A stretch of 6,334 nucleotides of DNA from Eubacteriales Family XIII. Incertae Sedis bacterium. Lineage in GTDB: Bacteria; Bacillota; Clostridia; Peptostreptococcales; Anaerovoracaceae. The position numbers were made by a program, and so were the translations under genes. How positions within the stretch are numbered: the first letter of the stretch is position 1; each line of letters starts with the position of its first letter. Positions 6,196-6,334 of the stretch are shown in pieces. Where the stretch lies: assembly GCA_031272745.1 (NCBI GenBank), contig JAISTF010000192.1, positions 1-6,334 on the forward strand. The letters run 5' to 3'. A model generated the notes under the pieces. It saw nothing but the letters and a program-made list of their open reading frames with translations, was not told where the DNA came from and did not search any database.

Positions 6196-6334
6196 GCAAG
6201 TTTGGTCAGAGAATTACCGCTCTCAGACGCTTCATTCGTGAAATTCGCGCCGCTTTTTCGCAGATGAAGCGTGCAAAATTCCGATTATTGGAATAGTATT
6301 GAAAATGCTTCCATCGGATCGTGACCAAACTTGC
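6196..6334. repeat. Intergenic element bounded by 13-bp perfect inverted repeats
   Basis: GCAAGTTTGGTCA (6196-6208) is the exact reverse complement of the final 13 bases of the window (6322-6334), enclosing 113 nt. Because the right arm ends at the window edge, the repeat may be longer: the left arm is preceded by six T residues, so an A-rich continuation would extend it. Inside lie a second inverted repeat (6227-6272) and a small one, ATTCC (6278-6282) with GGAAT (6290-6294). No supported ORF is present. It could be a MITE-like non-autonomous element, a structured RNA or a terminator region; flanking target duplications cannot be tested here. Confidence 0.6.
6227..6272. repeat. Inner 9-bp inverted repeat with conserved-looking loop
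   Basis: ACGCTTCAT (6227-6235) pairs perfectly with ATGAAGCGT (6264-6272) across a 28-nt loop. The segment ATTCGTGAAATTCGCGC (6234-6250), which begins at the end of the left arm and continues into the loop, matches the spacer of the hairpin at 144-209 over 17-18 positions with one gap and one mismatch. It is nested inside the larger 13-bp inverted repeat. Confidence 0.5.

Noticed and set aside
6264..6296. A 10-codon ORF inside the right-end element
   Set aside because: No ribosome binding site, very short, and it begins within an inverted-repeat arm.

Overview
The window carries five complete genes, all on the + strand, plus the 3' end of a sixth. They form two transcription units, and there are short inverted-repeat elements near both ends. 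Coding DNA is very GC-rich with strong G/C third-position bias. The main intergenic promoter region is AT-rich, with a sigma-70-like promoter and a near-perfect AAGGAGG ribosome binding site. The protein sequences and the yraN-comM-dprA order look most like a GC-rich Bacillota (Clostridia/Negativicutes-type) bacterium. That placement rests on remembered family patterns, not a search, so it is tentative.

Layout: (1) 1-132, C-terminal tail of a probable Ig-like surface protein. (2) 133-316, an intergenic gap with a 16-bp perfect inverted repeat and a promoter so close to trkA that the mRNA may be leaderless. (3) 317-3190, trkA-trkH, the NAD-binding regulatory subunit and membrane subunit of a K+ uptake system. 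(4) 3191-3300, an AT-rich region with four AGGAWTTC-like octamers at an exact 11-bp period (the first overlaps the trkH stop codon), then a TTGACA / 17 bp / TGaTAGTAT extended -10 promoter. (5) 3301-6175, yraN-comM-dprA, tightly packed (12-nt gap, then a 14-nt overlap): a YraN/UPF0102 nuclease-fold protein, a ComM/YifB AAA+ branch-migration ATPase and the DprA RecA loader. (6) 6176-6334, a weak terminator-like hairpin with a T tract, running directly into a segment bounded by 13-bp perfect inverted repeats, the right one ending at the window edge.

The first operon handles potassium uptake. The second handles uptake and recombination of incoming single-stranded DNA: DprA protects ssDNA and loads RecA, ComM extends the heteroduplex by branch migration, and YraN is a co-occurring protein of unclear role. 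I see no phage, transposase, CRISPR or tRNA/rRNA gene, and no clear new enzymatic system. The most interesting signals are non-coding: the 11-bp phased repeats upstream of the competence-type operon, and the two intergenic inverted-repeat elements, which share a core of about 17 nt despite different arms.
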